Shown: positions 1-9,360 of the stretch, piece after piece
Layout: every line of letters starts with the position of its first letter
Numbering within the stretch: position 1 is the stretch's first letter
Assembly (NCBI GenBank): GCA_036787955.1
Contig: DAIQOI010000003.1
Span: 124,001 to 188,000 of the forward strand
Direction of reading: 5' to 3'
Source of the DNA: UBA2336 sp036787955
GTDB lineage: Bacteria > Bacteroidota > Bacteroidia > Cytophagales > Cyclobacteriaceae
DNA length: 64,000 nucleotides
The notes under the pieces: model-generated
What the model saw: the letters and a program-made list of their open reading frames with translations, nothing else
What the model was told of the DNA's origin: nothing
Database searches by the model: none
Position numbers and translations under genes: made by a program

Positions 1-2
1 AA

Positions 3-1655
3 CGCAGCCGGTACAGGTTTCAGGACCTCGGCAATATTGGCACTGCGTTGAGGCCTGTGCTTCCGGTTGTAACGGATCGCATAGGTGCCACATCCGGATT
101 GGATGCATACGATGTATATTGGGACGAGACAATCCCTCATTATTTCAACACCCGCTCGCCTTATTCCAACATGCACGTTATTCTGGGTGGCAGGGGCAGG
201 TCGCTCACTTCTGTTACCTACAGCCGAAACATTAACCCGCGTTGGAATTTTGGTTTTGATTACCACGGGCTTTTTATTGACAAGCAGGTGCAGCGGCAGG
301 GAAAGGGCGATCGCAACGTAAAGAACAATACCTATGACATTTTTATGAGCTATCACAGCAAGGACAGCGCTTATGCTATTCTTGCCGATTTCCGCAGAAT
401 GTTTCATCGCGTGTTTGAATATGGCGGGGTCCGTCTGCCGGGTGACTACGTCATCTCCGACATGTTCACACTCAATGCCCAGCCCTGGCTGACTACGGCA
501 GAAAGCAATGACTTCCGGCTCAACTACCACATCTATCAGCAATACAGGATAGGAAGCGGCCTGCAGTTGTACCACCGACTGGAAAGTTTCCGGCAACGTA
601 ACCAATATATCGATCCTTCGCCCCTCAATAACTTTTATGATACAGCAGTTATCAGTATCAGCCACACTTTCGACCAGATGAAATTCAGGGCTTTGCGAAA
701 CGAAGCAGGTATAAAAGGCAGGGCGGGTATATTTTTTTACAATGGTTTTGTGGCAATTCGATCTTTTGCTGTGGATTACCTGCACCTGAATGAAGCATTT
801 CTCGATTATCCGGTTACATCGGGAACTGAATTTTATACCGGCGGCGAGCTGATACTGCCCCTGCCCAAACTGGGCACCCTTGCGGGTAAAGTAAACTGGA
901 TGTTTGACGATCGCTATTACTTCAATGCAAAGCTCCATACCCATTGGCTGGAAGCCAGTCTTTCCAGGTCGGTGTACACACCGGGCTTTTTGCAGCAGGC
1001 CTGGCGCGGCAACCATAACTTGTGGATCAACTCTTTTTCCAACACCGAAGCAAGTGAACTAAAAGGAAACCTGATCATTTCTACCAGGCGTTTGCAGTTG
1101 TATCCCGGGCTTGCTCTGCATACGTATCGCAATCTTATTTTTTTCCGCGATGGCTTTCCGGGCAGTCAGCCCGTGCTTCCTGTACAGAGCAGCGGGTATC
1201 AAACGGCAGCTTTGCCTCAGTTCCGCATTTCTGTTGAGCCGGTAAAAAATCTTTTTTTTCGGGGTGAATGGATCTACAGCCGCATACTCGAAAACTCGGG
1301 CAATGCGCTGCAGCTGCCTCCCTGGTTTGCCAATGCGCAGCTCAGCTATGCCAACATCTGGTTCAATGGCAACTTTGATTTCCAGATAGGTGTTGAGGTG
1401 CATTACAAAAGAAAGTATCTGGCTTATGCCTACATGCCGTCTGTTCAGCAGTTTTATCTGCAAACGCAAATTGCTGCTCCCGATTTTCCTGTTATGGATG
1501 TGTTTCTCAATGCCAAGATTCTGCGGGGAAGGATATTTTTGCGCTACCATAACCTGTTGAAAATATTCTTCGATACGGGGCCGGTTCCAACACCTTACTA
1601 TCCGGGCGTCCGCAACGCTGTGGATTTTGGATTCGACTGGTCGTTTTATGATTGA
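3..1655 (+). CDS. putative outer-membrane beta-barrel porin, 5'-truncated by window edge
   Basis: The reading frame is open from the first bases of the window, so the gene begins upstream and only its 3' part (about 550 residues) is visible; the first in-frame start-like codon, a TTG at 48, lies mid-protein and is not a credible start. The visible protein is rich in aromatic residues alternating with polar ones (for example NFGFDYHG, YFNAKLHTHW, DFGFDWSFYD) and ends in an aromatic-rich strand, as expected of an outer-membrane beta barrel. It resembles the large putative porins of Bacteroidota (Porin_10-like), which is a family guess from overall character. Its stop overlaps the TTG alternative start region of miaE, so the two genes are probably co-transcribed. 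Substrate unknown. Confidence 0.7.
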   Translation, partial: RSRYRFQDLGNIGTALRPVLPVVTDRIGATSGLDAYDVYWDETIPHYFNTRSPYSNMHVILGGRGRSLTSVTYSRNINPRWNFGFDYHGLFIDKQVQRQGKGDRNVKNNTYDIFMSYHSKDSAYAILADFRRMFHRVFEYGGVRLPGDYVISDMFTLNAQPWLTTAESNDFRLNYHIYQQYRIGSGLQLYHRLESFRQRNQYIDPSPLNNFYDTAVISISHTFDQMKFRALRNEAGIKGRAGIFFYNGFVAIRSFAVDYLHLNEAFLDYPVTSGTEFYTGGELILPLPKLGTLAGKVNWMFDDRYYFNAKLHTHWLEASLSRSVYTPGFLQQAWRGNHNLWINSFSNTEASELKGNLIISTRRLQLYPGLALHTYRNLIFFRDGFPGSQPVLPVQSSGYQTAALPQFRISVEPVKNLFFRGEWIYSRILENSGNALQLPPWFANAQLSYANIWFNGNFDFQIGVEVHYKRKYLAYAYMPSVQQFYLQTQIAAPDFPVMDVFLNAKILRGRIFLRYHNLLKIFFDTGPVPTPYYPGVRNAVDFGFDWSFYD

Positions 1656-1657
1656 CG

Positions 1658-2260
1658 ATGAAAGCAAAAGATAAATTTACCCTTGGCCTTGAGCTGCCCA
1701 CCGATCCGCGATGGGCTGACATCGCAACCAAAAACATTGGTGATATTCTGGTTGATCATGCCTATTGCGAACAGAAGGCGGCTTCTTCCTGCATTTCGCT
1801 CATAGTGCAGTACCCCGATAAGAAGGAACTGGTGGAGATGCTCACTCCCGTTGTGGCCGAAGAATGGAACCACTTTGAACGTGTGCTGAATGAACTGAAA
1901 AAGCGCAACCTGCCGCTGGGTAAACAGCGCAAAGACGAGTATGTGGAGCAACTGAATAAAGTTATCAGAAAAGGTGGTAGCCGCGATGAACAACTGGTGG
2001 AGAAATTGCTGATGAATGCGTTGATTGAAGCGCGCAGCTGCGAGCGGTTTAAAATGTTATGGAAAAATATACCCGATAAAGCGTTATCGGATTTCTACTA
2101 CGAACTGATGGTGAGTGAGGCCGGGCATTACAAAAATTTCCTTTCGCTGGCCAAAAAGTACATGCCCGAAGAGTATGTCATGAACCGTTGGCGCGAGTTG
2201 CTGGAAGCGGAAGCCGAAATTATGCGCAACCTGGAGGTGCGCCCCGACCGGATGCACTAG
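1658..2260 (+). CDS. miaE: tRNA-(ms2io6A)-hydroxylase MiaE-like diiron protein
   Basis: A 200-aa protein of the MiaE family, which hydroxylates the isopentenyl group of ms2i6A at position 37 of tRNAs reading U-starting codons, using a diiron centre and O2. The ferritin-like ligand set is visible: Glu38, the ExxH pair Glu69/His72 (EEWNH), Glu124 and a second ExxH, Glu154/His157 (SEAGH). I chose the ATG at 1658; a TTG at 1652 overlaps the upstream stop codon and would add two residues. The gene follows the porin directly, and its 3' end overlaps the convergent BNR-protein gene by 4 bp. Family membership is confident; the actual substrate depends on miaA and miaB elsewhere in the genome. Confidence 0.85.
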   Translation: MKAKDKFTLGLELPTDPRWADIATKNIGDILVDHAYCEQKAASSCISLIVQYPDKKELVEMLTPVVAEEWNHFERVLNELKKRNLPLGKQRKDEYVEQLNKVIRKGGSRDEQLVEKLLMNALIEARSCERFKMLWKNIPDKALSDFYYELMVSEAGHYKNFLSLAKKYMPEEYVMNRWRELLEAEAEIMRNLEVRPDRMH

Positions 2261-5200
2261 CGCTTTACCATAAATTTTACCGCAGGTCGGTCGTTAAGGC
2301 GGAGGATGTATATTCCTGGAGACAACGATGATACATCGGCCTGCTCGCTGTGGGTACCGGCAGCGCGCCAGGCTGGTGCGGTACTGAGTTGCCGTCTTCC
2401 CTGGGTATCGGTAATCTGCCATTGTACGGAAGCAGGCATTTTCAGCTCATAGCGGATGTTGATTTTATCCGTTGCCGGATTCGGATATAAACTTAATGCC
2501 TGGATCGCATCGGGCAGCTTTTCCAGTCCGGTAGGTGCCTCCTGAATAGCGACTAAGTCGATGGCCCAGCCCCAGGCATTGACGGTGGCATTGGTTTTCA
2601 TGCGGAAGCGGATAAGGATTTCATCACCCGGATTGAAAAAGTCCAGCAGGTTTGCCTCGTGGTTCACAAACATGGATTTGTTACCGGGTTGTCCGGCATT
2701 GAACGCTGTGAGCCACGAAGCATTGAGCCGTGCATCATAACGCGGAGTGAGTTCCACCCAGTCCAGTCCGTTTTGTGTAGCTTCGACCACCACATAATCG
2801 TTCACAGGTTCCACGATGGCCACATCGCGGTAGGTAAGCGTGGCGTTGGAAGCAGCAACCCTTATCGGGTGCCGGATGGTAAAATGATAGTCAAAGTTGT
2901 GCGCATAATTGTGGTGTGTATGCAGGCTGGTTTTTTCACCATTGTTTCCGCCAGGCATTTGCTGCAGCAACATGCCGTTCAGGGCGAGATCGGTTGCTGA
3001 AGTAAAGTAAGTTGAATAGGAGTTTTTGGTGGCCAGTATATCCAGGTGATTGACCGAATAGGTAGCTGAGCGGATGGGGCCGTTACCTTTAAAGCCGACA
3101 ATTTGTATGAGCTTTTCGCCTGGTATTAAGCCGGAAACACTAACGGTTACTTCTCCGGGCGAAGTGCTGGTCAATGAGCCAAGTCGGGTGGAGCCGGCAA
3201 GCAGTTGCACAGAGTCAAAGGATTCTTCCAGACGGATCTTTAGGTTCAGTTTTTCTTCAACCGAGGTGCCTGCTGCCAAAAGTTCGGGGCGTTTATAGGG
3301 CATTTGTGGTTGGGCCAGCGTGGCTGTCCAGATGCCGCGGCCGTGTGTGGCAATCACCACCTGGTCGTCCTGTCCTTTCATGTCCCACACCGATACAGCC
3401 GGGAAGTCGGTGCGCAGCGCCCAGGTTTGTCCGTTGTCGCGCGATTCGATGATGCCGATTTCCGAGCCTACCCAGATGACATTCGGATCATCCGGCCTTA
3501 CATACAGACAATACACGGCCACATCCGGAAAGCCGGTTGTGCTCTCGTTGCTTGTGCCAAAACCGGAAATATCTTCCCACGTCTGGCCCAGATCGCGGGT
3601 GCGCAGCACTTTCGGAGCATCGGCAAAGGAGAACAGGGCGTATGCCGTATGCGGTTCATACGGATGGGAGGCCAGCCGGCTGATGGTGCCCATCGGCACC
3701 AGTGTAAAGTTGTTGGTGAGGCTGAAGGTAAGGCCGCCATCGGTCGAAACATGCAGATTACGCGTAGCTGACATGCCACTGCCGGCCCATACAATGTTGG
3801 CATTGGCCTGCGACACCTCCACATCGAGGAAGTTGCTGGCCTCCCATTTATCGGTAATGGGTGTGAGTACCCATCTTTCCCCAAAATTGGTAGAGCGAAA
3901 CACCCCGTCTGAGGATACGGTGTAGATAACATCGGGGTTGTATTTGCTGTGTGCCAGTTTGGAAATAAAGGGAGCCTGACCTGAAAGGCCTGTTGTGGCT
4001 GCAGTCCAGCTCAAGCCGCCATCTACCGACCGCTGGAAGCCGTTGAACTGAGAGCCACCGATGAGTTTCTTGTCGTCAGTAGGATGCCATAAAACTTCAA
4101 ATCCGTCTCCGCCTATGCAGAAAACATAATCAGTAGAGGCGCTTGCCGATATGTTGGCGGGTGAACGCCAGGTGCCGTTATCTTGCGTGCCGCCAAAGTA
4201 TTCATCTTTTCCCGGTCGTTTGTCGGCTCCGTAAAATTGTGTGGTGTTGTAGGTTCTTCCTACCATGGTCCAGTTGCCCTGATTGATGCCGGGAGTGGTG
4301 GAGGTATTTGAGATGAATAATCCGCCATCGTTTGCCACGAGCATGCGGTAGCTGGTGCCGCCTGCCGGTATCATGACGATGTTGTGCTGGTCAGGGTGCA
4401 TATCTATACCCGCTTGCGCATAGCGGTTCTTGCCATCAAACTGGCCATATACATCGGCTGAAGTGACCGTGCTTGCGTTGAGTTTCGGCACACTGGTAAA
4501 CAGAAAGCGCAGCTGCGATTCGATGATGTCGCCCGGCCAGTTTTTGCCATCGGCCAGCCGGGGCCAAATGTTGTACATCATGCTAAACTGATGCCCTCCG
4601 TTTACTGCGATAGACGGATGTGGGGCAGAAGCGTTGTAGGTTACATTATGTACATACACGTATTCGCGGCTTTGTTCAAGTGCCGGACCAGAAGTATTGA
4701 AGGGAAGAAGATTAAACACTCCGTTGCGGTCCTGGTCGCGGAAGGATACCATGAGCTGACGGTTTGCGCTGATATCCCAGACTTCGAAGGGTACATTTAC
4801 ATAATCGGCAAAGCTGTAATTGGCATCGGGTACGCCTGATGTGGCGCCTTCGGGTACGAGAAAGCGATGGGCTTTTTGCGATTTACCGGGGCCGAAACGA
4901 ATTTCAACCGATGTGCTGCCGGCAGAGGGACCTATCTGAAAATTACCATGCGATGCTCCTGAAAAATACACCAATGTCATAAAATTGCCCGTTCCGATTT
5001 CCTGCAGGCTGTAGCTCCCTACAACGGTTGTGCCGCCGGTAACCTGCACACGGAACAAGCTTACACCTCCTACATACACAATGTTTGCATTAAACGGGTC
5101 GCAGGCAATGGTGTTATCGTACCATCCCTGACCGCCCAGGAAATTCACCCCGTTGTTGTTGAAGGTAACGTCAACAAGCGACCAGGTAGCCGCACCATCG

Positions 5201-6180
5201 TCCGACATATACAAATCGGAACCGGTTGTAGACAGGGAGCCTTGGGCCGAAGCAAAGATACGGGACGGGTTAACGGGGGAAACAGCAATCTCTACCCGGC
5301 CGGTTACATTCATGCCTGTGTTACTTAACGCCCAGTTTATCCCACCATCGGTTGATTTCAATACACCCACGCCATATTGGGCTGCATATTGGATGTTGAA
5401 ATTGCCGGGAGTTGCACGTAAGTCCTGTACCAACTGGCGCGCGCTGGTTTGTGTCCAGTTTATGCCCCCATCGGTTGTGCGAAAGATACCGCGGTTGGTG
5501 GCAGCTAGCACAATGTTTTCATTTGCCGGGTCAATGAGAATGCGGTTGATGTCACTGAAATTTGCTGTGGAAGGAAGGTAATTCCAGGTCTGACCGCGGT
5601 CGGTTGACTTATACATGCCGTTGCCGCTCACGCCATCTACATTGCCGAAGCCTTCCCCGGTTCCAATGTAAATCACATTGTGGTTTGATTCGGCCATGGC
5701 CAGCACGGTGGTTGCCAGGTTAGACAGATCGGGCGTAATGAGCGTCCAGGTTCCTCCTCCGTTTGTGGTTTTCCATACGCCTCCGGCAACGGAACCTGCA
5801 TACCAGGTGTTTTTGGTCGGATCGTCCGGATCAACAATCAGGCCCCGGGTACGCCCGGGAACATTGGCCGGCCCGCGTTCGCGCCACTCCAGCACATCAC
5901 CCGACATTTTCCGGGCATTGAACGATTTTCTTGCGGCCTCCAAGCGTGCCTTGCGCAGCTCACGAACCAGAAAGCCAGATTGGTAGTCAGGGTGTTGTCG
6001 CCCTTCGCGTGTACGGATGCCTGTGTGGTAGAGGCGGAATTGTTCAGGTCCGCTTACCTGCTCTTCGGTGAATGAACGCGCTATCGGATTAATTTCATCG
6101 GGTGATGGACCGGGCGTTATGTTATATAAAATAATTCCGCAGAAAACGAGCGTAAGTCCTGTAATTTGCCAGTGCTTCAT
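2257..6180 (-). CDS. secreted Asp-box (BNR/sortilin-type) beta-propeller protein with T9SS type A sorting domain
   Basis: A 1307-aa exported protein. The N-terminus has a short hydrophobic segment (residues 8-20) acting as a signal peptide or anchor. Residues ~100-960 contain at least ten Asp-box motifs of the S/T-x-D-x-G-x-T-W type (for example TTNGGGTW, STDRGQTW, TTDGGINW, SVDGGLSW, TRDLGQTW, SRDNGQTW), the signature of sialidase/Vps10-like propellers. The last ~80 residues start with LYPNPATDK and end with FMVKR, a Por-secretion C-terminal sorting domain, so the protein should cross the outer membrane by T9SS and be anchored or released. A region before it (~1040-1190) looks like a jelly-roll module. 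No catalytic residues can be assigned, so hydrolase activity is not implied. The stop overlaps miaE convergently; a small lipoprotein gene lies 3 bp upstream. Confidence 0.85.
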   Translation of the reverse strand: MKHWQITGLTLVFCGIILYNITPGPSPDEINPIARSFTEEQVSGPEQFRLYHTGIRTREGRQHPDYQSGFLVRELRKARLEAARKSFNARKMSGDVLEWRERGPANVPGRTRGLIVDPDDPTKNTWYAGSVAGGVWKTTNGGGTWTLITPDLSNLATTVLAMAESNHNVIYIGTGEGFGNVDGVSGNGMYKSTDRGQTWNYLPSTANFSDINRILIDPANENIVLAATNRGIFRTTDGGINWTQTSARQLVQDLRATPGNFNIQYAAQYGVGVLKSTDGGINWALSNTGMNVTGRVEIAVSPVNPSRIFASAQGSLSTTGSDLYMSDDGAATWSLVDVTFNNNGVNFLGGQGWYDNTIACDPFNANIVYVGGVSLFRVQVTGGTTVVGSYSLQEIGTGNFMTLVYFSGASHGNFQIGPSAGSTSVEIRFGPGKSQKAHRFLVPEGATSGVPDANYSFADYVNVPFEVWDISANRQLMVSFRDQDRNGVFNLLPFNTSGPALEQSREYVYVHNVTYNASAPHPSIAVNGGHQFSMMYNIWPRLADGKNWPGDIIESQLRFLFTSVPKLNASTVTSADVYGQFDGKNRYAQAGIDMHPDQHNIVMIPAGGTSYRMLVANDGGLFISNTSTTPGINQGNWTMVGRTYNTTQFYGADKRPGKDEYFGGTQDNGTWRSPANISASASTDYVFCIGGDGFEVLWHPTDDKKLIGGSQFNGFQRSVDGGLSWTAATTGLSGQAPFISKLAHSKYNPDVIYTVSSDGVFRSTNFGERWVLTPITDKWEASNFLDVEVSQANANIVWAGSGMSATRNLHVSTDGGLTFSLTNNFTLVPMGTISRLASHPYEPHTAYALFSFADAPKVLRTRDLGQTWEDISGFGTSNESTTGFPDVAVYCLYVRPDDPNVIWVGSEIGIIESRDNGQTWALRTDFPAVSVWDMKGQDDQVVIATHGRGIWTATLAQPQMPYKRPELLAAGTSVEEKLNLKIRLEESFDSVQLLAGSTRLGSLTSTSPGEVTVSVSGLIPGEKLIQIVGFKGNGPIRSATYSVNHLDILATKNSYSTYFTSATDLALNGMLLQQMPGGNNGEKTSLHTHHNYAHNFDYHFTIRHPIRVAASNATLTYRDVAIVEPVNDYVVVEATQNGLDWVELTPRYDARLNASWLTAFNAGQPGNKSMFVNHEANLLDFFNPGDEILIRFRMKTNATVNAWGWAIDLVAIQEAPTGLEKLPDAIQALSLYPNPATDKINIRYELKMPASVQWQITDTQGRRQLSTAPAWRAAGTHSEQADVSSLSPGIYILRLNDRPAVKFMVKR

Positions 6181-6183
6181 AAA

Positions 6184-6552
6184 TCAGTATTTAGCACTTT
6201 TCACAGAAATAACTTTCTTATACAAATCTAAATGTTCATCCTTATGAACCATTCCCGGTGCATCAAAAATTTCAACTTCATTATCATTTAACCATTTTAT
6301 GTAACCGGCCCTGAATGATCCTTCAGAAATTTGTGATCCGTTGGTGCAGTTAAAAATAAGGTAATTGAGCCGACCGGAGGCATTTGTTGCATTTTTTTCT
6401 ACGGCAACGACAAAACTGCGGGATTCATTAAACAAAAGTTCATAACTGGTAAAACGGCTGCGGACAGTATTTTCAATCTGCTGCAGGGCAGGTTCACCGG
6501 TTTTACAACTCCAACTTGCAAGGAGGAGAAAGATCAGACAGGGATTGCGCAA
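6184..6552 (-). CDS. small predicted lipoprotein of unknown function
   Basis: A 122-aa protein with a short hydrophobic leader (IFLLLASWSC) in which Cys16 sits in a loose lipobox, so it is probably a lipoprotein in the periplasm or on the outer membrane. The mature part has no motif I recognise. It is a compact alpha/beta-looking sequence and could be a small periplasmic domain. It lies 3 bp from the BNR-protein gene downstream and 3 bp from the amidotransferase-like gene upstream on the same strand, so all three probably form one transcript read from 7812 toward 2257. Function unknown. Confidence 0.6.
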   Translation of the reverse strand: MRNPCLIFLLLASWSCKTGEPALQQIENTVRSRFTSYELLFNESRSFVVAVEKNATNASGRLNYLIFNCTNGSQISEGSFRAGYIKWLNDNEVEIFDAPGMVHKDEHLDLYKKVISVKSAKY

Positions 6553-6555
6553 AAC

Positions 6556-7812
6556 TCAGGTTTTTTGTTTCTTTTTTCGTGCTGCCGGAAACAGGACGTT
6601 GTTTAAGATGAGCCGGTAACCGGGTGAGTTGGGGTGCTGGTTCAGGTCGGTGGGTTCTTCGCCCACGGTATGCTGGTAATCTTCCGGGTCGTGGCCCCCG
6701 TAAAATGTCCAGAATCCTTTTCCCAGCACACCGTGTATGTACTTAGCCTCTTTGATTTCGCGGTTTTCGGCCATGATAACTACGTCAGGTTTAACGAGAT
6801 GCTTTTTAAAGCCGGTAGTTTGCCCGAAGAATCCTTTAATGATTTTTGTATGATTTTGGGTGAGCATGGTAGGGATGGGGTCCCATTTGGCAGAGAACTC
6901 AAATAAGGTAAAATAATCGTTGTCCATGCGCAGGCCACGCTCACCGGGCTGGTTGTCAATATTCGAAAACTCGTATTGGTAGGGGTCGCGCACCAACCGG
7001 AAATTGTGGAAGGCAAGGGTGTTGCCATAATTCAGCTTTTCCTGTGCCTGCGGGTCGGCCGGATCACCATCGTACATGCGTTCGCAGATGTCTACGCCAT
7101 CGGCAGCCAGTGCGATGTCAAAACTGTCGGTGGCCGAGCACATGGCAAACATAAATCCGCCACCTGCAACAAACTCTTTTATTTTCTTGGCTACAGCCAG
7201 TTTGAGATGCGACACCTTATGAAAGCCTAACCTGCGTGCCGTTTCTTCAGCTTCCTGTTGTTGGCGGATGTACCAGGGTGCATGCGAGTAAGAAGCATAA
7301 AACTTTCCGTATTGCCCTGTAAAATCTTCGTGGTGCAGATGCAGCCAGTCGTATTTTGCCAGGGCACCGGCCATGACTTCGTCATCATAGATCAGGTCGT
7401 ACGGAATTTCGGCATACGTCAGCGCCAGGGTTACGGCATCATCCCATGGTTTGGCCGTTTTGGGCGAATAGACGGCTATGCGGGGATATTTTTCCAGTTT
7501 CATCACATCATAATTAAGTGCCGGACTGGCGATTTCAGCCAGCAGGTTATTGGCCTGGGCATCGGATATGATTTCGTGTTTTACACCGCGTACCATGCAT
7601 TCGTTTTGAATAGCCGGATGATATTTGCACATGAAGCTTCCACCGCGGTAGTTCAGCAGCCAGTCCACTTCTGTTTCCGTGCGCAGAATCCAGTAGGCGA
7701 TGCCGTAAGCTTTCAGGTGATTGGTCTGGACATTATCCATGGGGATGAGGATGTAGTTGGCCCGGACAATGGAAGGCAGAATGGCGATACAGATGAGAAG
7801 CAGCTTGCGCAT
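6556..7812 (-). CDS. exported class-I-amidotransferase-like protein of a Bacteroidota family often labelled asparagine synthetase B
   Basis: A 418-aa protein with a signal peptide (MRKLLLICIAILPSIVRA). The body carries a flavodoxin/GATase1-like pattern: a Gly-rich strand leading to a Cys elbow (GGGFMFAMCSAT, about residues 218-229) and a later YGGHDPEDY segment with a conserved-looking His. From memory, close relatives in Bacteroidota databases are named asparagine synthetase B, but I see neither the N-terminal nucleophile Cys2 nor the ATP-pyrophosphatase SGGxDS loop of AsnB, and the protein is exported, so that name looks wrong. It may be an amidotransferase-fold or ThuA-like hydrolase or binding protein; the substrate is unknown. 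A TAnnTTTG element lies 17 bp upstream. It is the first gene of a three-gene minus-strand unit. Confidence 0.65.
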   Translation of the reverse strand: MRKLLLICIAILPSIVRANYILIPMDNVQTNHLKAYGIAYWILRTETEVDWLLNYRGGSFMCKYHPAIQNECMVRGVKHEIISDAQANNLLAEIASPALNYDVMKLEKYPRIAVYSPKTAKPWDDAVTLALTYAEIPYDLIYDDEVMAGALAKYDWLHLHHEDFTGQYGKFYASYSHAPWYIRQQQEAEETARRLGFHKVSHLKLAVAKKIKEFVAGGGFMFAMCSATDSFDIALAADGVDICERMYDGDPADPQAQEKLNYGNTLAFHNFRLVRDPYQYEFSNIDNQPGERGLRMDNDYFTLFEFSAKWDPIPTMLTQNHTKIIKGFFGQTTGFKKHLVKPDVVIMAENREIKEAKYIHGVLGKGFWTFYGGHDPEDYQHTVGEEPTDLNQHPNSPGYRLILNNVLFPAARKKKQKT

Positions 7813-7828
7813 GGTGCTCGATTACGGT

Positions 7829-7836
7829 CAAATTTA
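7829..7836 (-). promoter_or_regulatory. Bacteroidota -7 promoter element upstream of the amidotransferase-like gene
   Basis: Read on the minus strand the bases are TAAATTTG, an exact TAnnTTTG match, ending 17 bp before the start codon at 7812. Two TTTG boxes lie further upstream (7847-7850 and 7851-7854), but their spacing of 10-14 bp is shorter than the usual 17-21 bp. Confidence 0.45.
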
Positions 7837-7917
7837 CGGTTAATTACAAACAAAATTTTAACCCCGGCTGTAACATTTACCTGTCCTTTTCAACGAATTA
7901 GGGCGTAAAGTGTTCGC

Positions 7918-9159
7918 ATGAATTTAATCGAAAACATCCGCGAGGGGTTGCGCTCGGTGCAGGCCAATATGCTGCGTTCGGTAATAACTGCATTGATAGT
8001 AGCTATTGGCATCACTTCGCTTGTGGGCGCACTAACAGCCGTGGATGGTATCGAAATGTCGGTTACGGAAAGCCTCACTTCACTGGGGGCTAATTCGTTC
8101 GATATCGAATCGAAAAGCAACCGCGGTTCCAGCCAGCAGGGACGCCTTGAAAAAAGTTATCCGCGGATTACTTTACGTGAAGCGCTGATGTTTGCCCGTG
8201 AATTTTCACATAAAGGCAGCGTGAGTATATCTGCTAATCTCACTTTTGTGGCGGAAATATCGCGCGGCTCAAAAAAAACCAATCCAAATGTTACGGTAAA
8301 CGGTGCCAATGTGGATTATGCACTCATTAAAGGTTTGGAATTTGCCCACGGCAGAAACATGTCGGAGATGGAATTTGAAAGCGGATCGCAGGTAGCCATT
8401 CTCGGCTACAAAATATGGAAGACATTGTATGAAGAAAACGAGAAGGTGGACGGGACGGAAGTGACCATTTTGGGTTCCCGCTTTCGTGTAATCGGGGCGC
8501 TGGCTGAGAAGGGTGGTTTTGGCGATCCCAGTTTTAACTTCGACAACATGATTATCATACCGATTAGGAAGGCCAACCAGATGGCCAAGGGCCGGAGTTT
8601 GTGGTACCGGATTACCGTGGCTACGCCCGATCCGGAAAAAGTTGATGAGGCAATGAGTGAGGCGGTTGCGCTGATGCGCAGAATACGGGGCGACCAACCC
8701 GGCAGGGAGGATTCCTTTGAAATAGACAACAACGTTTCGTTGCTGGAGAGCACCGCTAAGATAGCCGGCTACATTCGCATAGCCGGTTTTGGTTTGGGTT
8801 TTGTTACCCTTCTGGGTTCTTCCATTGCGCTGATGAACATCATGCTGGTATCGGTAACTGAGCGCACGCGCGAAATAGGCATTCGCAAGGCGCTGGGCGC
8901 AACACCGCTGCGCATCCGCCAGCAGTTTGTCATCGAAGCCATTGTTGTTTGCCTGCTGGGAGGTTTTCTGGGTATCATATTGGGCATTCTGGCCGGTAAT
9001 GCCGGAGCCAAACTTATGGGCATGAAAAGTTACATCATTCCCTGGTTCTGGATTTTTTTTGGTATAGCTGTATGTATTGTGGTGGGCCTCATTTCCGGCT
9101 ACTATCCTGCATACAAAGCTTCCAGGCTGGATCCTATCGAATCGCTTCGTTTCGAATAA
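7918..9159 (+). CDS. ABC transporter permease, MacB/FtsX type
   Basis: A 413-aa inner-membrane permease with the MacB architecture: an N-terminal transmembrane helix (~residues 18-42), a large periplasmic MacB_PCD domain (~50-275) and a C-terminal FtsX block with three helices (~285-310, 335-360, 370-400). The segment MLVSVTERTREIGIRKALGAT is the characteristic coupling region contacting the ATPase. MacB-type systems use mechanotransmission to push substrates such as lipoproteins or peptides through a TolC-like partner, and do not carry them through a membrane channel. No ATPase gene is adjacent, so the partner must be encoded elsewhere or shared. It is divergent from the amidotransferase-like gene and is followed by tRNA-Ser. 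Substrate unknown. Confidence 0.85.
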   Translation: MNLIENIREGLRSVQANMLRSVITALIVAIGITSLVGALTAVDGIEMSVTESLTSLGANSFDIESKSNRGSSQQGRLEKSYPRITLREALMFAREFSHKGSVSISANLTFVAEISRGSKKTNPNVTVNGANVDYALIKGLEFAHGRNMSEMEFESGSQVAILGYKIWKTLYEENEKVDGTEVTILGSRFRVIGALAEKGGFGDPSFNFDNMIIIPIRKANQMAKGRSLWYRITVATPDPEKVDEAMSEAVALMRRIRGDQPGREDSFEIDNNVSLLESTAKIAGYIRIAGFGLGFVTLLGSSIALMNIMLVSVTERTREIGIRKALGATPLRIRQQFVIEAIVVCLLGGFLGIILGILAGNAGAKLMGMKSYIIPWFWIFFGIAVCIVVGLISGYYPAYKASRLDPIESLRFE

Positions 9160-9238
9160 GCGGTTAACTTGCCGGTTGTTTTTATATCTTCGCGGCACTA
9201 AGTGAATTTTTAAAAATCAGGATACCCTTTAAGTATCA

Positions 9239-9325
9239 GGAGAGATGCCAGAGTGGCCGAATGGGGCGGTCTCGAAAACCGTTGTGCGGGCAACCGTACC
9301 GAGGGTTCGAATCCCTCTCTCTCCG
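9239..9325 (+). tRNA. tRNA-Ser (anticodon CGA)
   Basis: An 87-nt cloverleaf: acceptor GGAGAGA (9239-9245) pairs with TCTCTCC (9318-9324), with discriminator G9325. The anticodon loop CTCGAAA gives CGA (serine, codon UCG) on the stem GCGGT/ACCGT. A long variable arm, as in class II tRNAs, precedes the T arm GAGGG-TTCGAAT-CCCTC. No CCA is encoded. galK starts 35 bp downstream with no evident terminator between. Confidence 0.95.
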
Positions 9326-9360
9326 CAGGTCTGATATAAATTTTTAGCCTATCTATTATT

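Noticed and set aside
48..1655. TTG at 48 as the start of the porin gene
   Set aside because: The frame is open back to base 3 with porin-like sequence, so the gene begins before the window.
8269..9198. 309-aa open frame on the minus strand over the MacB-like permease gene
   Set aside because: It lies antisense to a clear permease gene, has a low-complexity His/Gln/Arg-rich product and no family pattern; a coding shadow.
9160..9238. Promoter for tRNA-Ser (TATCTTCG at 9185-9192)
   Set aside because: Only a partial -7 match with a TTG at too short a spacing (13 bp) and 46 bp from the tRNA; not firm enough to list.
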